Made by a program: the position numbers and the translations under genes. From assembly GCA_020543525.1 (NCBI GenBank), contig JAHYIO010000039.1, positions 2,294,001 to 2,358,000 on the forward strand: DNA of 64,000 nt, written 5' to 3'. Origin of the DNA: Coriolopsis trogii. Its lineage: Eukaryota; Basidiomycota; Agaricomycetes; Polyporales; Polyporaceae. Below the pieces are notes generated by a model that made no database searches, was not told where the DNA came from, and saw only the letters and a program-made list of their open reading frames with translations. Of this stretch, positions 11,053-23,077 are shown piece by piece. Each line of letters opens with the position of its first letter. Within the stretch, counting starts at the first letter, position 1.

Positions 11053-11757
11053 CGTTTCCGACGAATTCAAATGGGCTCATACCTGGTGGGTTGTCTCCGC
11101 AGAAACGACGTATTGGGCGTTGCGCTGCGTGACGCTCTAGGCTACAAATCAATGCATATAGTGTCACCCTGCGAATATCTCCATGAAGGCCCACCGCTCA
11201 CCGTTCACGATTCCATGCCGAGGACGTAAGGCTCAATGGAGACGACAGACGCCTCTTCGCTTGACGCACGTTCGCTGGCAGTTGCGGTGTCAAACAACTT
11301 GGATGTGTACTAAGCAAGGATTGTTATCTCCGCAGGGCGTCGTCCAATAAACCGGAAACCGGGAAGCATCCTCTCGAAGCTCGAGACTCTGGGCATTTCA
11401 GTGAGCGCATAAAGTTCGAGTGCGTAGTTCGATATGATACCTTCTCATCGCGGCGAAGAAGAAGGTCCGGTGCATGTTGCTGTCCGGGCTTTATGCGTGA
11501 GCTCACCTATCGCTTACGACTACTCGGGCTGTGATGGTAAGTGCCGGAGTATGATACCTTTCATGTTGCAGTCCAGCCCGATAGGAGGGTTTCGATACCT
11601 ATTGATACATTTGGTATCTCGATCGTCCCATATTTGCCGACCATTTTGATGTTTCCTAAATCGACGGGCATAGAATGACGGTCATGCAGATAAATAGCTG
11701 ATTACTACAGTAAAGTCCCCCATCACAGCGCCGCTGTTATATGCAGTGGCTGCTCAC
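11053..11757. other. gap, possible 3' exons of the 12442 gene
   Basis: No independent gene is seen. The minus-strand gene starting at 12442 must end in this stretch, because its last clear exon stops at a GTGAGC donor next to 11758. No confident terminal exon was found. Confidence 0.35.
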
Positions 11758-12442
11758 TATAACGCGATAAACAGACTGATGAGTGAGCGACCTTCCCTAG
11801 TGATGTGTGTTTAAGCGACATACCGTCAGTGAGTACAACGATCTTCGGTTTGGACAGTTTCTCAGCCACCTTCTTCCCACCATCCGGACCTACCAAGTCG
11901 TACCGTATGTTGACTTTACGCGACTTCCCTGGGGTCGCTGGGTCATCTATTGGGCGGTCCAGGTTGAATACAGATGGTAGCTGGAACGAACGTCGGATAT
12001 GTACCTTCGTGTGGCTCTGTGAAGAAGCTAACAACAGTCCCATTGACCGCGCCCGACGCGAGTGGCGCTCCAGTAAGCCCTTCGACGATTCTGTTCATCA
12101 TGTCGGAAGAAGTTGGGATATCAGTCCCCGGTAGAGCGCATACCGGTTACCGCAGCACTTACTTGATCTTCACAGGCCCTGTGCGCGCATGACATAACGC
12201 TTCCCGATTCGCGCGACGTTTACGAGGTTATACGGCTGGTATATCCGCCCAGACCACAGTGGATCCGTATATGGTGTCCTGTCGTGAGCGCTCCTGCAGG
12301 ATGGGCTATGAAGAACAAAATGTCAGGCCGAGCCGTTGATGGAGATAAGTCGAGAAACTGACTTGGGCGTCTTTCCAGCCAGCCCGTCTACCAACAGGAC
12401 CCGCATGAGGCAGACGAGGATAGCCAGCGTGAGGTGATACAT
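11758..12442 (-). CDS. secreted protein, second family, copy 1 (frameshifted?)
   Basis: A signal peptide (MYHLTLAILVCLMRVLLVDG) starts at 12442. Later exons give TPYTDPLWSGRIYQPYNLVN, CHARTGPVKI, IVEGLTGAPLASGAVNG with FFTEP, then KVNIRYDLVGPDGGKKVAE and SKPKIVVLTDG. Each block aligns with the gene at 13099-13771 in the same order. Between NVARIG and CHART the copy is 7 nt shorter than its paralogue and the reading frame changes, so this copy may be a pseudogene or use a shifted splice site. The 3' end is unresolved. The family is not recognised. The conserved L/I-W-S-G-R and V-L-T-D-G strands suggest a small beta-rich extracellular domain. Confidence 0.5.
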
Positions 12443-12478
12443 AATGATGGAGGTAGAGAGCGACGGTGCACACGTCGC

Positions 12479-12484
12479 CTTATA
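12479..12484 (-). promoter_or_regulatory. TATA-like box of the 12442 gene
   Basis: The minus strand reads TATAAG about 38 bases upstream of the start codon at 12442. Confidence 0.45.
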
Positions 12485-12485
12485 G

Positions 12486-13098
12486 ACACAGCGACGCCTC
12501 TGTGCAGCGGACAGCAACGACAATGATCGTGGTACGTAGCTGAGGAGGTGAGCTGCCGCCTTTGTACGCGGCCTCGAGGCTGTTCGATCCGCGGCGGATG
12601 GGCGGCCCGAGCGTCTCGGTGCTGGAGGCGCTGCCACAGGCCATATTCATCAATACTCAAGGACTGCTCGCAGCTCATCTCGCGCATGCAACGCGGGCCC
12701 CAATTGTAGACGAGATGCCTGACTGGGGAAGAGCAGCGCAATGGCCAACAGGCAGACAGAAAGTATCGATCGGCATCGTCCAATCCAAGTTTATCGTCGC
12801 CTGTGCACGACTCGAGGCATCGACCAGACTGCGATGCATCGCCCTAGTAGGTCGCAAAAGCTTCTTGATAGATGATTGCAGCCGGAGTGTTCGGTAGCGC
12901 ATGGTCTGCAACTGGTGGTGGTACCCGTGCACCAGGTCGTCTCTGCCCTAAGAGTATGACGTTCAACTTGTCAACTTCGGCGTGGCCTGTGGCGTACTAG
13001 CTTGAGCGTACGCACTTGCCAGCTCCTCAGCCCATTACTTATATTACTATGGTAAGATGATCCCGCATCGTCGGATACTACAAGCAATGGCTGCTTAC
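12486..13098. other. gap, possible 3' exon of the 13771 gene
   Basis: A minus-strand frame ending at 12844 (LNVILLGQRRPG, then VPPPVADHALPNTP, stop after EAFATY) could be the terminal exon of the gene starting at 13771. The phase is ambiguous. Nothing else is recognised. Confidence 0.35.
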
Positions 13099-13771
13099 TG
13101 GAGTGGTATCGAGCATCACAGTGACAACGGTCAGCTCCGCATACATCCCACGAACGACACCCAACGACGTACCGTCCGTGAGTACAAAGATGATCAGCTT
13201 TGAAACGTTCTCCTTCTCCTTCTCGCCCTTCGGGTTCGACAACGTAAGCGACAGATTGATCCTCTTCGCCCCCGGGGTCTCATCTGCGTAGACGGTAAGT
13301 GACCAGCAGACATAAAGAAACGCCAATGGAGAGATCACAGGTACTCACCGACGACTGGCTCGGTCAAGATTTTCACAGCGGTAGTATTGACAAAGGATGA
13401 CCCAATCCTTCCTCCATAGAGCCCATCGACCAATCTGCACATCCGGGGCAAGAGTATGTGTGAGTACGGAACCGCACGTAATCGAGCCGGGTGGAACGCA
13501 CTCCATTCTCACAGGACCCGTCCGAGCATGACACAGAGCGTGGCTGTTGGCCGTGCGAACGACCTGCATCACGTAGAACTGCTGGTATAGGCGCCCCGAC
13601 CAGATGGGTTCCGTGTAGGCGCACTGGTTTTGGTCAACAGCAGGCCTAATGTCATGATCGTGAGACGACTCTGACATGGGATACTGTGAGAGCGCACCTG
13701 GCTTCCCTTGCAACGACAGTACTGCACACAAAACACCACGCCGACACGAAACCCAAAAGCCAACACCTCAT
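13099..13771 (-). CDS. secreted protein, second family, copy 2
   Basis: A hydrophobic leader (MRCWLLGFVSAWCFVCSTVV) starts at 13771 and is spliced after EA to PAVDQNQCAYTEPIWSGRLY. The frame then continues through YVMQVVRTANSHALCHARTG. A further exon reads LVDGLYGGRIGSSFVNTTAV and ILTEPVVG. The next reads DETPGAKRINLSLTLSNPKG, a Lys/Glu-rich loop, and KLIIFVLTDG. Exons align one to one with the gene at 11758-12442, including a conserved donor context (GTRAGCAGCC) at 13099. Unlike that copy, the CHARTG exon is in frame. The 3' end may lie near 12844. The function is unknown and secretion is inferred from the leader. Confidence 0.55.
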
Positions 13772-14372
13772 GACGTTGAGAAGAAGTGGTATCAAGAAAG
13801 GAGGGAATAATGGATGAGCAAACAAACGAACGAGGGGACCGACTTTTAGACTTGACGACGGCACTGGAAGAACTGCAATTCGAGGGGCACTGGTAAGCAG
13901 ACAGGGGATATCAGTGATCTCTTGGGTCGCAGCTCCTCGATGACGGCTAGCTTCTGCATTCCCATGGAATGACATGCCCGCTTGCAATAGCCGCTACGGG
14001 CGTCCTGGGTTACCTGTCGAAGACCACCGGGGGTGTTTGAATGCTGCATATTCTAGTGACTCTGGTAACCCCCTCCACCGAAGCTCGCTACCTAACTGCT
14101 CTTATCGTATCGTTGAATGGCATGCTTGTGGAATAGCTGCACAGCCCTAACTTGAACGAACGATCGGACGCGCAGTCTGGCGCCCTGAGACCTCATGAGG
14201 CCCAGCCGCGTTGGCAACAGCCAGATTGCGATGCGTGGCCCAACGCGCCTTGAAGATCAACACAGCTAGGCGCATCACTGCTGTATACTTCGATAGTGTG
14301 CAGAGATGCATAGATATTGTGACGCAGACGACGAGCATGGGTTAGTATGTCATACACCGACCAGCGTACCGC
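13772..14372. other. intergenic, nothing recognised
   Basis: About 600 bases separating the secreted-protein array from the MaoC hydratase gene. No motif-bearing frames are seen. Confidence 0.45.
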
Positions 14373-15785
14373 TCATAGCTTGCTCTTCTCCGCCTTCTTC
14401 ACGTACGCGATGCCCGCGCCCAAGCACACCTGTCGCATACATGCGCGTCAGCGCACTCATACAAGGACGGTGGAGTCATCATGGGCGCACCTTCCCTGTC
14501 GCCACATTCTTGGTCACGAAGCAGACCTCGGTCTCGCCCTCGTGTCCTGGGGCCGTCGCGGGACCGACCTCCCAGATGGACGTCTCGAGCGCGTCTCCAG
14601 GCTTGACGGGTGCGGTGAAGCGCACTCCAAACAGACGGAGCGAGGTCGGGTCGCCACCACCCACGGCGGCTACGATGCCGCGTGCGGCGAAGCCAAAGGT
14701 CGCGAGCCCGTGCAGGATCACACCTCCAAAACCGGCCGCCTTCCCAATTTCGGGATCTACCATACAAGTCTTAGCATGACATGTACTTCAAGGAGGAAGA
14801 GAGGAGAACGAACTGATGTGAAGCTCGTTGTAGTCGCCACTGAGCCTATAGATGACCGCCTGTTCGGGGGACGTCTGGTCGTGCACAACCCAGTCTGGCT
14901 TGCGGTCCTTGGGCGGGGTCTTGCCTTGAGGAGGACCCGCAATGCGCTTGGAGAAGTTGGTCCCAGTAGCCTTCGCGCCCAGGTTGAAGGACCCGCTCTG
15001 TCGAAGTCGGCGTAAGTTGCCGCGCGCGTATGATCAAGAGGTGCACATACGTAGAGTCTGGCATAGGGGGTACCCTGCGCGTCAACAAGGGTGGATTCGT
15101 TTTCGAGAATGATGCCAGACTCTGAAGAACGAGAGGAGTCAGATACGGGCATAGATCAACGAAAGCGCAGGTGCGCACTGTTCTCGCTGACAGCGACAAT
15201 GCGCTTCTTGACCTTCCAGCCGGGTCCGCTGACAGCGGGAAGGGGCTTGAGGATCTCAATTGACTGACTACCATGGACCTACAGATGGTCACGAGTCTCA
15301 ATGTGCGAACACCGGCAGGAAGGTGAGCACTCACACCACGGTTGGGGTCGAACTTGGGGAGGCCAGGGGCGCGTTTACCACCGGTCATGAGCTGACGGAA
15401 GTTGACGACGTCCTGGCTGGTTCCCTTGAAGGGCAGAACGACAGGGTATGTTGGGAACGGCGCCCATGATTTGTCTGTGAGTATGCTTCAATGTATGCGC
15501 GACATGTATGGTCTCCTGTCTACCATACCGAGTTCTGTGGATGATTGATGTCAACGCGAATGCTTCTATTATATATGCGAGGTCACACACCATTGATGAT
15601 GGCAAAATCACCGTTCTTAGCCCCTATGCCCACTCCGTAGATCAAGAGGTCTCTCTGGTTCCAGGAAACCTGAATGTCGCAGGCGACTTGAGCGAGATGG
15701 GGGAAGCTCGGAGAGAGGTTGTGCTCACCGGCTGATCCTCCTCCTGCCATCCTACGGCGGATCCGAGGTCGTACTGTTGGGACAT
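14373..15785 (-). CDS. peroxisomal MaoC-type enoyl-CoA hydratase 2
   Basis: The start at 15785 (MSQQYDLGSAVGWQEEDQP) is spliced to VSWNQRDLLIYGVGIGAKN. Later exons give WAPFPTYPVVLPF, VVNFRQLMTGGKRAPGLPKF and ESTLVDAQGTPYARLY. Next comes the hot-dog core YRLSGDYNELHIDP followed by GFGGVILHGLATFGFAARGI. The C terminus is AYVKKAEKSKL, a canonical PTS1 peroxisomal import signal. Known (R)-hydratase 2 enzymes hydrate trans-2-enoyl-CoA to (3R)-hydroxyacyl-CoA in beta-oxidation. The catalytic Asp and His of the G-D-x-N-x-x-H motif are present, but the usual Pro after Asn is Glu. The product is a stand-alone double hot-dog protein, not the hydratase end of a Fox2-type multifunctional enzyme. At least six introns are present. 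Confidence 0.88.
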
Positions 15786-16105
15786 GATGGTAGACTTGTT
15801 GTGAGAGATGTGGACGAGGATGCGGGGTAGTGAAAAGGGGGAGTGCGGGGTAAGAATCAGACATATAAGCACGACATACTCACCGGTCTTGCTAACGACC
15901 CGAGCCGGTGCGCCCAGCCTTGCGTCCCCGTGACCGCGCCCTGTGACTGACGCGTCCTTCTGTGACCCGACGCGTGACAGTGACAAAATATTCCTCTGCC
16001 GTCTCTGCTTGTCCTCGTCCTCGTCCTCTCCTCCCCCGCTTCCTCACAGCTTTCGGGCCTACTAAACTGCTGCGACAATTTTCCACCACCTACCTCTGTT
16101 GAAAA

Positions 16106-17575
16106 ATGGCCTCATCGTCGGCGGCGGAATCGACACATCCTGTCGTATTCACGACACAAACGCCCTACCCCCTTCCCTCCCAAAAGTTCATGATCCCGAC
16201 GTCGTGGAAACGTTATCAGCTCTCTCAACTTGTGAACAAGGCACTGTCTCTGCCAAAGCCCATACCGTTTGAGTTTCTTGTCAGAGGAGAGATCCTTCGT
16301 GGAACGTTAGCGGAATGGTGTGCGGAGAAGGGAGTCGGGGAGGTACGTACTGATACGTAGTCACTCATTCACAAGTAATGCCAACGAGAGGCGGTATGCA
16401 GGAGGAGACTCTGGAAATAGAGTATTTTGAGTCTGTCATGCCTCCACAACGCATGTCCTCGCTCCCACATGAAGACTGGGTTTCCTCAATATCATGTCAA
16501 CTCCCCAGCCATTTCCTTACAGCTTCGTACGACGGCGCAATCCGCGTTTTCGACTACTCGCAGAAGCTCATCCACACAATATCTGCACACACCGCTCCGG
16601 TGACATCAATATGTCACATTTCAGATTCCTCAGCATCAGACTCGCACTTGCTCGCGAGCGCGTCGCAAGACCTCACTGCGCGCTTGACGCGCTTGGATCT
16701 CTCCGATGAACCAAAATCACAGACCCTCGCGTCCCTTCACCTTCACACCGCGACAGTATCGTCCGTTGCTGCTAGTCCCTCTGGCTTGCATCTGTTGACA
16801 TCCTCTTGGGACGGACTAATTGGGTTGTGGGATACCTCAATACCTGAGACGGACGAGGTGCCGTTACACGAAACCAGCAGTGGAGAACGCAAAAAGCGTA
16901 GAAGGATTGTCGAGGACGGCGACGCTCCGCGCCCTAAACGGAAAGCACCCTCGTCCGTACTCAAGAGCCATACGGCGCGCGTGTCGCGAGTCGTGTTCGG
17001 GCGCGAGGCGAAGGGAGCGAGCGCATACAGCTGTGGGTTCGACTCGACGGTGCGCACATGGGATGTCGAGAATGGCGTATGCACCAGCACCATTGTACGT
17101 GCCCTTTCTATACCCCCGCAGTCCAGGACGCTGACGCTTCACTCAGACCGTTTCGTCAAAACCGTTCCTCGACCTCGCTCTCTCACGAGACGGGCAAACG
17201 GCCCTTGTAGCCTCGACAGACCGCACGGTATGCCAGTACGACTTGCGGGCAACCACAACGTCAGCGACGACACCCTCGATAGCGTCGCTTTCGCATCCAG
17301 CGACACCGTCGTGTCTTGCTGTTCCTCCAGCGAGCATGACTGCGTCTTCAAGCGACCATCAGGTCGTGACGGGGGCGTATGACGGCGTTGTGCGGTTATG
17401 GGACCTACGAAGCACCAAGAGCGCAGTGGCATCTTTCCGGGCTTGGGAGGCTACTGGGGGCGCAGGCAAGAAGATTCTGAGCGTGGATTGGGCATTCGGG
17501 CTGGTCGGAGTCGGCGGAGAGGGTGGGGTTGAAGTGTGGAAGCTTAGTGAGGGTGAACGAATGGCGCTACCGTGA
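16106..17575 (+). CDS. YTM1: Ytm1/WDR12 ribosome biogenesis WD40 protein
   Basis: Three exons, 16106-16342, 16402-17094 and 17147-17575, encode about 452 residues, close to yeast Ytm1. The N-terminal ubiquitin-like NLE domain spans FTTQTPYPLPSQKFMIPTSW to TLAEWCAEKG. A seven-bladed WD40 propeller follows, with repeats such as FLTASYDGAIRVFDYSQ, LLTSSWDGLIGLWD, YSCGFDSTVRTWD, LVASTDRTVCQYDLR, VTGAYDGVVRLWDLR and a final GEGGVEVWKL. A basic insert (RKKRRR and PKRKAP) sits between blades and resembles a nuclear signal. Known Ytm1 acts with Erb1 and Nop7 in 60S pre-ribosome maturation, and its NLE domain is pulled by the Rea1 ATPase. It is transcribed divergently from the hydratase gene, with start codons about 320 bases apart. 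Confidence 0.93.
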
Positions 17576-18552
17576 GGGCTGAGCGACGGAAACATGTCGA
17601 TAAGTGAGTATTCGAATCTCTTCGTTATGGCGCAGCAGGCACGGAATGTTGATGCAGACCAGTTTGTGGTAGCTAGCTGGTGCGATGTAGTGGTCGACAT
17701 TCCGCAAGCATCCAAGCGCATGTTCTGTTGACCACGTTCGCCGTGAATAAGAAACCTCACCCACGCTCTCCAACGTTTTACAGATTGGATATCTGGCGAC
17801 GTCGTCGGCCTCAGAGCGACTGTAACATACGGTTCGACATGCGTATTACCTTGCCGACGCATACGACTCTGCCGCCCTCCCGTCTTCTTTCGTTCCGTGA
17901 CGGTCAAGTTGTGGTTCGTTCACCTTTTGCTCGCTGCCGTGCACTGCGGCGCAGATGACAAGCCGAGTCGCGGTTTCCACATCCTGCTGGATCTCTGGTC
18001 GCTGCCGGGATGCCGTCCACTGCGTTCCGGCAACCTATAACTTATCGACTTCTGACATGCACTTCCTTGCTGCACACGCCGAACGCAAAGATCTTCCATT
18101 TCTCAACATGGTGCCGCGGTACTGTGCCGGGCAAGATGGTCAGTCGGTCGTCTAACATCACAAAGATATTGAAGTGCTCAGCATGATGCTTAGGATTCCC
18201 CATCCTCTTCACTGCGCCCCTGTTGATCTCGGCAATACCATCTACTGCGTCATTGATTATCCTAAACTTGCGCTAAGGTATTGCGTCCAGTCGCAGTCGC
18301 AGCCGCCAGTATGTCTGTTCGTCTGATTTCGGATGTCGACAACTCTGCGCTCGTCTCGAACTGAGCCTTCAGTACAACCATGCGTCGATGTTCGGGTGTG
18401 GGGTGGCAGTGTAGCACTCAGGTATGTGTCGGATTCCCGAGTGTTTACTTGTTTGCCTATGAGTACCTTATAGGAGGCACGTAGACGCGACTGAACTTCT
18501 CTCAGTAACGCTACAAGTTCCGACCAAGACTCTCTTCGCTCCTTGATATCCG
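17576..18552 (+). other. probable 5' ectodomain exons of the 18553 gene
   Basis: Short plus-strand coding-like pieces lie here. One near 18510-18565 reads LISVDPDDYPRTILRL and aligns loosely with VSSVDDPEDRLSKELKQ upstream of the next paralogue and VLGEAEELNRILLNQ upstream of another. These are probably ectodomain exons of the membrane protein that follows. A complete exon chain and start codon could not be fixed. Confidence 0.4.
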
Positions 18553-19721
18553 TTGACCCTGATGATTATCCACGGACAATACTTCGCCTCTGCCGATTCA
18601 TCTTCAACTCCGATTGCGTCTATAGTAACGCCTCCACCTACGACAACATATTCATCCTGCGCGTCTGATGTACCGCCCTCGATACCATATTCAACATCAC
18701 GCGAGGACCTCTATACATGGAGCGCTGCAGATCGACCCTCGCAGTTTCCAGCAAGGTCCGGACAATGTGCAGCGATACCATCGGCATCTACCTCCGCTCC
18801 GGAAGCCTGGTTCAATTTCACGTCGACGTTGACGCACTTCGACACGTCCACCCAAATGCTCCACAGTAATAGTATCAGTTCGTTCGCCTCTGCTACTCAT
18901 GGACCATCCGGGAATGTAACCTACCTGTCAACTTCCACCTCGACCACAACGCTCGTTGTCACATTCACTTCAATGTCCTACAATTCTAGTATCCATCCCT
19001 TTGCTCCCGGTAGTCGTGGGCCACACGGGAACGTCATTCGCAAAGTCGCTGTGGCCACTGCAGTAGTGGTGGCTATATTGCTTGTGCTCGTTCTGTGGAG
19101 GGTGATGGCCCGAGCGAGAGGACGCGTTGCGCGCAGGGACATGGGGCGACTCCCGAGCGGTATGTCATCGATTAGCTCAAGCAAAGTCCCTCATCCGCTG
19201 AAAATGCTCGCAGAACCTGCCTTACAGACGGTCTTAGCTGCTGATGATCTGTCAAGTCAGGCGCCCGCTTCTAGCCACGCGTCCCAATCTACGAATGTTC
19301 TTTACATCGCTCCGGTGTCGCAGCTGGACGGTGAGCGTTAGCCATCTCCATGAGGTCCCTCGTGTTGACAACGGGAACAGGTTCTACCATCCCACAGCGA
19401 TCTTCGTTTGGTTCACAGGGTGCAGGTAGCATCTTCACAGCGACACGCAGCTGGCGAGCGAACGATCGAAGGCACACTTTGACTTCTGTTGTCGATCCAC
19501 AAATGCATCGATATGGAAGGGGTGGAACGTTATATCCGTCGAGCAGTCCTCTTGCATCGACCAGGTGGGCTCGTGCATCCACTGGCGTGCTCGACGTGGA
19601 AAGAGGCACTATCGGATACTCGGGGAACGGGCGGCTCGACCAACGGACGAATGAGCGGCGCGTTGTGAATCTGTCCGATACCGGGCGTGATTCAAACCCT
19701 CCTCCGCCATACTCTTCATGA
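18553..19721 (+). CDS. single-pass stalk protein with PPPYS tail
   Basis: The resolved part starts in a long Ser/Thr/Pro stalk with a few Cys (SSCASDVP, SGQCAAIP), expected to be heavily O-glycosylated. A membrane helix (near 19048-19095, VAVATAVVVAILLVLVLWRV) and the stop-transfer RARGRVARR follow. A probable intron starts at a GTATGT near 19160. The next exon ends in PVSQLDG and is spliced to STIPQRSSFGSQG. The last exon ends in DSNPPPPYSS at 19721. PPxY is a ligand of WW domains. The tail block IPQRSSF and the PPPPYS end are shared with the genes ending at 22067 and 24046. 5' exons are missing from this call. Confidence 0.65.
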
Positions 19722-21019
19722 GGACACAGACGTTCTAGTATGTTTTCCCTGGACTTCTTCTATACTGTAGCGCCGTACGCGTACTTCACATCGAACGAGC
19801 TATGCGAGATCGGGTGCGTGTCTCCCTTTTGTCATGGAGCGAGCATGTGACGCTGACTTCATTCGCATTTGACCCAGCTCGGTGCATGTAGTGGTTTCGA
19901 TATTCGAGTTCACAATACAAAGAGGACAATTCAATTTAAATGCTGCTGGCACCGAACGACTACCTCCTTCGGCGACCTGGATTATAGTCTGTCACGTAAT
20001 CTATACAGAAGTTTCCCATTTTACCTGCATCACGCTACCAGGTTACGAACGCGTAAGCATCCCCCAGGACACTTTGTCACATGTGAGTCCCCTCCCGTTT
20101 TCAATGAACGACGTCCCTCTCACATCTATTGCCTTACGTCCCGGGCCTATGTCGGATCAGTCAAGTTCATATCGAGGTACATGTGGCAAACGCTGTCTTC
20201 GTGGCGTCGCGCAGACCCCTTACGTTGCTGGACACAGCCGCCTCCTCTGCGGTGCTGCATCTTGACTTCATCTTCCCACAGATGCTTCGAACATAGCCTC
20301 GAGGCCGCATATTTTGAGTGGAGGCCTCCTTTCTCCATAGAGCAGTACGTACTCTGCTGGGTTTCGCACATTGCCTCTGCTTCTATGATGCCTTGCGTCA
20401 GGCTGAGGCAGGAAGCTTGGAATTAATCAGACGTGTAGGGTTTCGCCGACGTCGAAAACGAGGAGTGTGGGTATTTTCGGAAAGAGGGTGAGTGATACGG
20501 ACGTCCAGGGCCCCGTACACCTGGTCCGTGGCCCCCACTAGCCTGAGAGTCGTCCTCGGCGAGGCGGAGGAACTCAACAGAATACTATTGAATCAGATGC
20601 TCAGTGAGTACTTGTACACGATCCAACGACGCAGTGAGACTCATGATGTCTGTTGCCTCTTCTGCAGCACTTCTCCAATGAGTATTATCGAGACACTCCT
20701 GCCCTCTCTCCGCATCTCGCCGATGTCTGTGCTATATTAATCAGGCCTCCTTCAGTCTGAGTTCGTCAGATCATAGCCGCGGTTGAGTGTGTGCTTCTTT
20801 GCCGTCAAAATCACTGCTCCCGTTTCGGGGTTCAGGGTATCTCAGCGTCGTGGTGGTGTGACCGATCATTTTCGGAGAGGTCTGTGTAGCATTTCATTGA
20901 TGTTGCACATGGCTGACGAGGATATAGGATAGGAGCGAACATGTCCCCTCCCTCATATCATCACGCACAAACCCTCACTCGCACCACCCAAAGCCTAGCC
21001 TCCACAGGACAGGTGTCTC
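19722..21019 (+). other. probable 5' ectodomain exons of the 21020 gene
   Basis: A plus-strand frame from about 19882 reads VVSIFEFTIQRGQFNLNAAG and continues to a hydrophobic WIIVCHVIYTEVSHF stretch. A later exon (20515-20605) reads PYTWSVAPTSLRVVLGEAEE and NRILLNQML before a GTGAGT donor. These look like real coding exons of the membrane protein ending at 22067. The connecting splices and the start are not established. Confidence 0.4.
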
Positions 21020-22067
21020 ATGTCTTCAAACTCCGTTCAGAAGACTGCCCAGGTATCAACATCCTCACCACCTACCGCATTGGCCTCTCCCACTCGTCAC
21101 ATACCGCCGATGTTCTTTCCTCCATTCGGTGTTTCAAGAAGTGGATTCAACGATGGCTGGGACAGTGCTGATTGGACCGGCCCTCCGTGCTTCCTCGGGC
21201 GCTGTATTTCTTCCACATCTACGACTTCTTCCCAAACATCAACGAATTTGCTCTCTACCACCACGTTGACCTGGACTTCGATCGTCGTGCCGTCCACAAC
21301 CTCGAATACCCATCGCTCCCCCTCACTCGCAGGCGTCAGACTTGGCAAAGGCGTCATCATCGGAATCGCTCTGGGCTCCGTAGCAGCATTGGGGTTTCTT
21401 GTTGCAATACTGGCATGGAGGAGAAGTTCTCGGCTTGGAAAGCGTCCCATGTCACCTGACGAAGACGGAGAGTCGGGTGCTGAAGGTCCGTTTGTTTGCA
21501 ATTGATACCGACTCGTCTGATTCGGTCATCATGTTCGCAGAGTTGTTCTCTCCGCAAGTGGTCCCGGCCTACGAGGGGGTCTCGATTGGAAGATCGGTCC
21601 GTATGAGTACAACGCATTCTGGCAGTGTTCTCGATATCAATCGTATCTCCCAATTAGATGGTAAGCTTCATGGATATCTTAGAAGCGCTGCACTTCTGAC
21701 GTGGGGGATAGGGTCCGCTATCCCACAGCGATCTTCTTTCGCCTCTCCTGTCCCGCACTATCCTGCCTCTGAAAAGCACAGCCAGCCTGTGAGGGACCGA
21801 GGAGAGGTGGCATTCGTTGCTGACGACGCGCTACCCTACTATCCTGTATCGGGTCTGACAGTCCACCCATCAAACAATCCGCCCGCACCTGGTGGCTTCG
21901 AGAGTGCTTATGGAGATATGCTCGAGGCGAGTACAGTGGCTTCAGCACTCCCCGAGAACATTCAGGACGAGCATGTGACTGGCGGGCATTACGGTCGTAC
22001 AGGGAGAGTATCGGCTGCCCACCACCTATCCGATCCAGCACCACCTCCACCGTATTCGCAGGAATGA
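21020..22067 (+). CDS. single-pass stalk protein with PPPYSQE tail
   Basis: The stalk is Ser/Thr-rich and carries a conserved block FFPPFG...DSADWTGPPCFLGRC also seen in the next paralogue. The membrane helix is VIIGIALGSVAALGFLVAIL, followed by AWRRSSRLGKR. An intron opens at GTCCGT near 21486. The next exon reads ELFSPQVVPAYEGVSIG and ends NRISQLDG at a GTAAGC donor near 21661. The last exon starts SAIPQRSSFASP, includes ESAYGDMLEAS and ends PAPPPPYSQE at 22067. The tail therefore shares QLDG, IPQRSSF, YGDML and PPPPYS with neighbouring genes. A PPxY end predicts binding to WW domains such as those of Rsp5-type ubiquitin ligases. Ectodomain exons upstream are unresolved. Confidence 0.7.
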
Positions 22068-23077
22068 GTCTGTGTATATTCCTGTGGCCTTGGTTTCCGG
22101 GTGCGCATCTTGTGGAATAGAAGTCTTGATAAGTCAAAGGAATCTCGTGAGGCGTCCAAACGTCACCTTCCTCTTCGCCTGTGATCGATCACCGTTTGGC
22201 ACATAACCACCTTCCCTTGCGGTCATCTCATGAGGACTGTGGCTCTATCATCGCATGTTCCATCTTTCTTGCAGTATCAGATCACGTATTCAGATTTGTT
22301 CACAGGACGCTTAGGTTGCCAACAGTCAACAGTCCAATCGCTGAATTCCACCACTTTCAAATCACTCCACGAAGCATTGCGATGCCAATTGAATGCTTCT
22401 GCCGATCCGGTCTGCTCGCTGCCGTGCACTAGATCACAACACTTTCACCTCACATGGACGGAATCGGTTCTGATACGCCGCTATGCGGTAGACGTCAAGT
22501 CGAGAGTTACACTCATAAGTCCGTTGTCCGTATCTTCCGTCGATGATCCAGAGGACCGACTATCCAAGGAGCTAAAGCAACGTGGGTCCCTGTGATACAT
22601 CTACGTCAACCTTGAGCTACATTGGCGACAGGTGGCTCCGAATGGGAGCATTGACCTTGTGCGGCTCGCCGCAGACTTCAGGTGTCTGGTCATGCAGAAC
22701 CGTAAGCAGATCACCTGACGTAGGGAGTTGAAGTACTCTAACAAGATGCCCAGGAACCATCACTCGCCACCACCGACATTCAACCCGTTGAATCATCGCA
22801 ACTATGTAACATTGCGCCAGACCGCAGCATTACTCGGGAGAGTGCATCTTCGCTGTCCCAGTTATTGCTCCCATTCCAAGGTAGGGTACTTACACGCGCC
22901 TGCCAAGTAGCACGTACCGCCCTATGCGACGGACCAACACCTTCGACTCTGACGGTCATATAGATAATATGCGGGCCTGACGGTGGCTTCTATCCCATCT
23001 CTCTAGTTGCACACTACACTTTTGTCCTTTCGTCAACCACCCTCATAATCGGCGAAGACTTCCACTACTGACGCATC
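22068..23077 (+). other. probable 5' ectodomain exons of the 23078 gene
   Basis: A plus-strand frame from 22230 reads SEHVPSFLQ-like leader sequence, then FHLTWTESVLIRRYAVDV, VTLISPLSVSSVDDPEDRLS and KELKQ. It aligns loosely with the upstream exons of the two preceding paralogues. The link to the stalk exon at 23078 is not resolved. From 22730 to 23000 nothing clear is seen. Confidence 0.4.
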
